Under the pieces are notes generated by a model. The model was not told where the DNA came from and did no database searches. It saw only the letters and a program-made list of their open reading frames with translations. Below, one piece after another: positions 6,440 through 8,003 of a DNA stretch of 8,003 nt (positions within the stretch are counted from its first letter, which is position 1; every line of letters starts with the position of its first letter). Source of the DNA: Candidatus Puniceispirillum sp. (GTDB lineage Bacteria > Pseudomonadota > Alphaproteobacteria > Puniceispirillales > Puniceispirillaceae); assembly GCA_016778825.1 (NCBI GenBank), contig JADHOU010000062.1:1-8003 (forward strand), read 5' to 3'. Both the position numbers and the translations under genes were made by a program.

Positions 6440-6474
6440 ATGACGGTAAAATTCTGGCGCGATGCCCGCGATGA
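6364..6474 (+). CDS. Possible 36-residue leader ORF upstream of and overlapping the bifunctional gene (doubtful)
   Basis: A short frame runs from ATG 6364 to TGA 6472-6474, 36 residues. It begins MALLCIPQLQTRCPSPATQP and ends in a basic tail. Its case rests on the perfect GGAGGA at 6348-6353, ten bases before the ATG, stronger than the ribosome binding sites of most genes here. It overlaps the first 35 bases of the downstream gene in another frame, so its translation could influence initiation there. I recognise no family, and it has no run of a single amino acid that would suggest attenuation. It may simply be chance: the composition is ordinary and all three plus frames happen to be open here. 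Confidence 0.15.
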   Translation: MALLCIPQLQTRCPSPATQPARKEQHDGKILARCPR

Positions 6475-8003
6475 CAAGGTGTTTTTTGTCGAGCTTGCCA
6501 ACCCGCCTGTCAATGCCATCAATCTGGCGGTTCGCCAGGGACTACATGACGCCATGCTGGCGGTTCAGGCCACAACCGGTCTTGAACGGGTTATGCTTAT
6601 GGGAAGCGAAACAATCTTTGCTGCCGGTGGCGATGCGCGTGAATTTGATGCGCCGCCAATTGCCCCGCATTTGCCTGATGTTTTGGCCATGATCGAAACG
6701 TCAGACATACCTTGGATTGCCGTGATCAATGGTGCTGCCCTAGGTGGTGGGTTGGAACTTGCCTTGGCTTGCCGCTATCGCATTGCCAGCCCAAAGGCAC
6801 AGTTTGGCCTTCCCGAAGTTTTGCTTGGCATTGTCCCCGGGGCTGGCGGCACGCAGCGTTTGCCGCGCCTGATCGGCTTTGCCGCCGCATTGGAAATGAT
6901 CACAAGCGGCAAAGCCATCTATGCCAAGGCCGGTCTTGAGGTTGGGCTCATTGACCTTATTGATGCCGATCCGGTGCAGGCCGCCTTGGCAACCACACCT
7001 GTCGATCTCGCCACGGCAAGGCCGGTTGGTCAATTGCCAAACCCGAAATTGGATGAAGCCGCACTGGCAAAAAGCAATGCTGGCCTCGCCCGCCGTGCCA
7101 AGGGTCAGATTGCGCCGGTCAAAGCAACCGAATTGGTTAGCCTAACAAGCCACACAAATTTTGCTGACGGCATGACCGCCGAACGTGATTGTTTTCTTGA
7201 GCTTCGACAATCTGAACAGGCAAAGGCATTGCGCCATCTTTTCTTTGCTGAACGCGGTGCCAAAGCACCCGCCGAGCTTGCCAACAATATGCCAAAGATC
7301 ATTGATCAGGCGGTTGTTGTTGGGGGCGGCACAATGGGGGCTGGGATTGCGCATGCACTTGTTCGCGCTGGTATCACCACGGTGACGATTGAAACCAATG
7401 AAGCAGCAGCAAAGCAGGCGGCCGCACGCGCCGAAAGCTTGATCGAGGCTGGGGTGAAACGCGGCCTGATCGGGGCGCAAAAGGTGGATGAGATGCGGTC
7501 GTGTTACAGCGTTTCAACTGACTTTGCCAGCGCCGCCAATGCCCAGATTGCCATCGAAGCCGTGTTTGAAGATATCGCTGTCAAAATAACAGTATTTCGA
7601 AAGCTGCAAGAAGTGATGTCGGCAAGTGCCATTCTGGCAAGCAACACTTCCTATCTTGATATCAATGTGATTGCCGCTGCGCTTGATGATCCATCAAGGC
7701 TTATCGGGCTGCATTTTTTTGTGCCAGCCCATATCATGAAACTGCTGGAAATCGTCAAGGGCGATGCCAGCGCGCCAACCGCGCTTGCCAGCGGATTTAG
7801 GCTTGCCAAACAGCTTGGAAAAATCCCAGTCGTGGCGGGGGTATGTGACGGATTTATCGGCAATCGGATTTTGGCGCGCTATCGCGAGGCGGCCGATCTT
7901 TTGTTGCTTCATGGCGCGACACCTTCACAAATCGACAAAGCTATGACCGGCTTTGGCTATGCGATGGGGCCTTATGAAGCACAAGATATGTCAGGCCTTG
8001 ATA
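6440..8003 (+). CDS. Bifunctional enoyl-CoA hydratase/3-hydroxyacyl-CoA dehydrogenase, 3' end outside window
   Basis: The frame is open from ATG 6440 to the right edge, 521 complete codons with no stop. Related MFE-1/FadJ-like fusions are near 650-720 residues, so the last part of the dehydrogenase C domain is missing. Residues 1 to about 180 form a crotonase domain with oxyanion-hole segments AAGGDAREF (61-69) and NGAALGGGLE (97-106). Both hydratase glutamates, E106 and E126 (LPEVLLGIVPGAGGTQRLP), are present. A linker leads to an NAD-binding Rossmann domain with GGGTMGAG at 295-302. The dehydrogenase has SNTS (401-404), His425 in GLHFFVP, Glu437 in KLLEIV and Asn475 in DGFIGNRIL, so it looks fully active. 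It would hydrate a 2-enoyl-CoA and oxidise the 3-hydroxyacyl-CoA with NAD. AAAGGA at 6429-6434 supports the start. With PaaG and PaaJ-type neighbours the substrate may be 2,3-dehydroadipyl-CoA (the PaaF and PaaH steps), but fatty acyl-CoA is possible. Confidence 0.92.
   Translation, partial: MTVKFWRDARDDKVFFVELANPPVNAINLAVRQGLHDAMLAVQATTGLERVMLMGSETIFAAGGDAREFDAPPIAPHLPDVLAMIETSDIPWIAVINGAALGGGLELALACRYRIASPKAQFGLPEVLLGIVPGAGGTQRLPRLIGFAAALEMITSGKAIYAKAGLEVGLIDLIDADPVQAALATTPVDLATARPVGQLPNPKLDEAALAKSNAGLARRAKGQIAPVKATELVSLTSHTNFADGMTAERDCFLELRQSEQAKALRHLFFAERGAKAPAELANNMPKIIDQAVVVGGGTMGAGIAHALVRAGITTVTIETNEAAAKQAAARAESLIEAGVKRGLIGAQKVDEMRSCYSVSTDFASAANAQIAIEAVFEDIAVKITVFRKLQEVMSASAILASNTSYLDINVIAAALDDPSRLIGLHFFVPAHIMKLLEIVKGDASAPTALASGFRLAKQLGKIPVVAGVCDGFIGNRILARYREAADLLLLHGATPSQIDKAMTGFGYAMGPYEAQDMSGLD

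Noticed and set aside
6258..6443. Plus-strand open frame of 61 residues starting at TTG in the intergenic region
   Set aside because: No ribosome binding site precedes the TTG, which lies in a likely promoter element. Only its ATGA overlap with the next gene is of note, and I mention that under the leader finding.

Overview
The window looks like a segment of an alphaproteobacterial chromosome. The basis is the protein families and their close resemblance to alphaproteobacterial-type sequences, moderate base composition and tight gene packing. A marine, SAR116/Puniceispirillum-like lineage is my best guess, but this is an inference from general appearance and not from a marker gene. I see no mobile element, RNA gene or CRISPR array.

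Layout. Bases 1-4134 (+) carry a branched-chain-amino-acid-type (HAAT/Liv) ABC transporter in canonical order: the C-terminal part of a periplasmic substrate-binding protein, the permeases LivH and LivM, and the ATPases LivG and LivF. The four membrane and ATPase genes are coupled by overlaps or gaps of a few bases. The binding-protein gene is separated from livH by 91 bases that contain a hairpin. At 4173-5375 (+), probably the same transcription unit, lies a thiolase that closely resembles 3-oxoadipyl-CoA thiolase (PcaF/PaaJ). A PaaG-type enoyl-CoA hydratase/isomerase lies convergent to it on the minus strand (6179-5400). A 260-base divergent intergenic region follows, and then a bifunctional enoyl-CoA hydratase/3-hydroxyacyl-CoA dehydrogenase (6440 to the right edge, incomplete).

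How the genes may work together. PaaG, a hydratase-dehydrogenase and a PaaJ-type thiolase together match the lower, CoA-thioester half of aerobic phenylacetate degradation: isomerisation to the oxepin-CoA, then beta-oxidation-like steps to acetyl-CoA and succinyl-CoA. In this reading the single two-domain protein would do the work of separate PaaF and PaaH. The adjacent Liv-type transporter could import the aromatic or dicarboxylic acid that feeds the pathway. Ring activation and epoxidation genes (paaK, paaABCDE), the ring-opening gene paaZ and a regulator are not in the window, so the pathway assignment is an inference from the three enzymes and their context.
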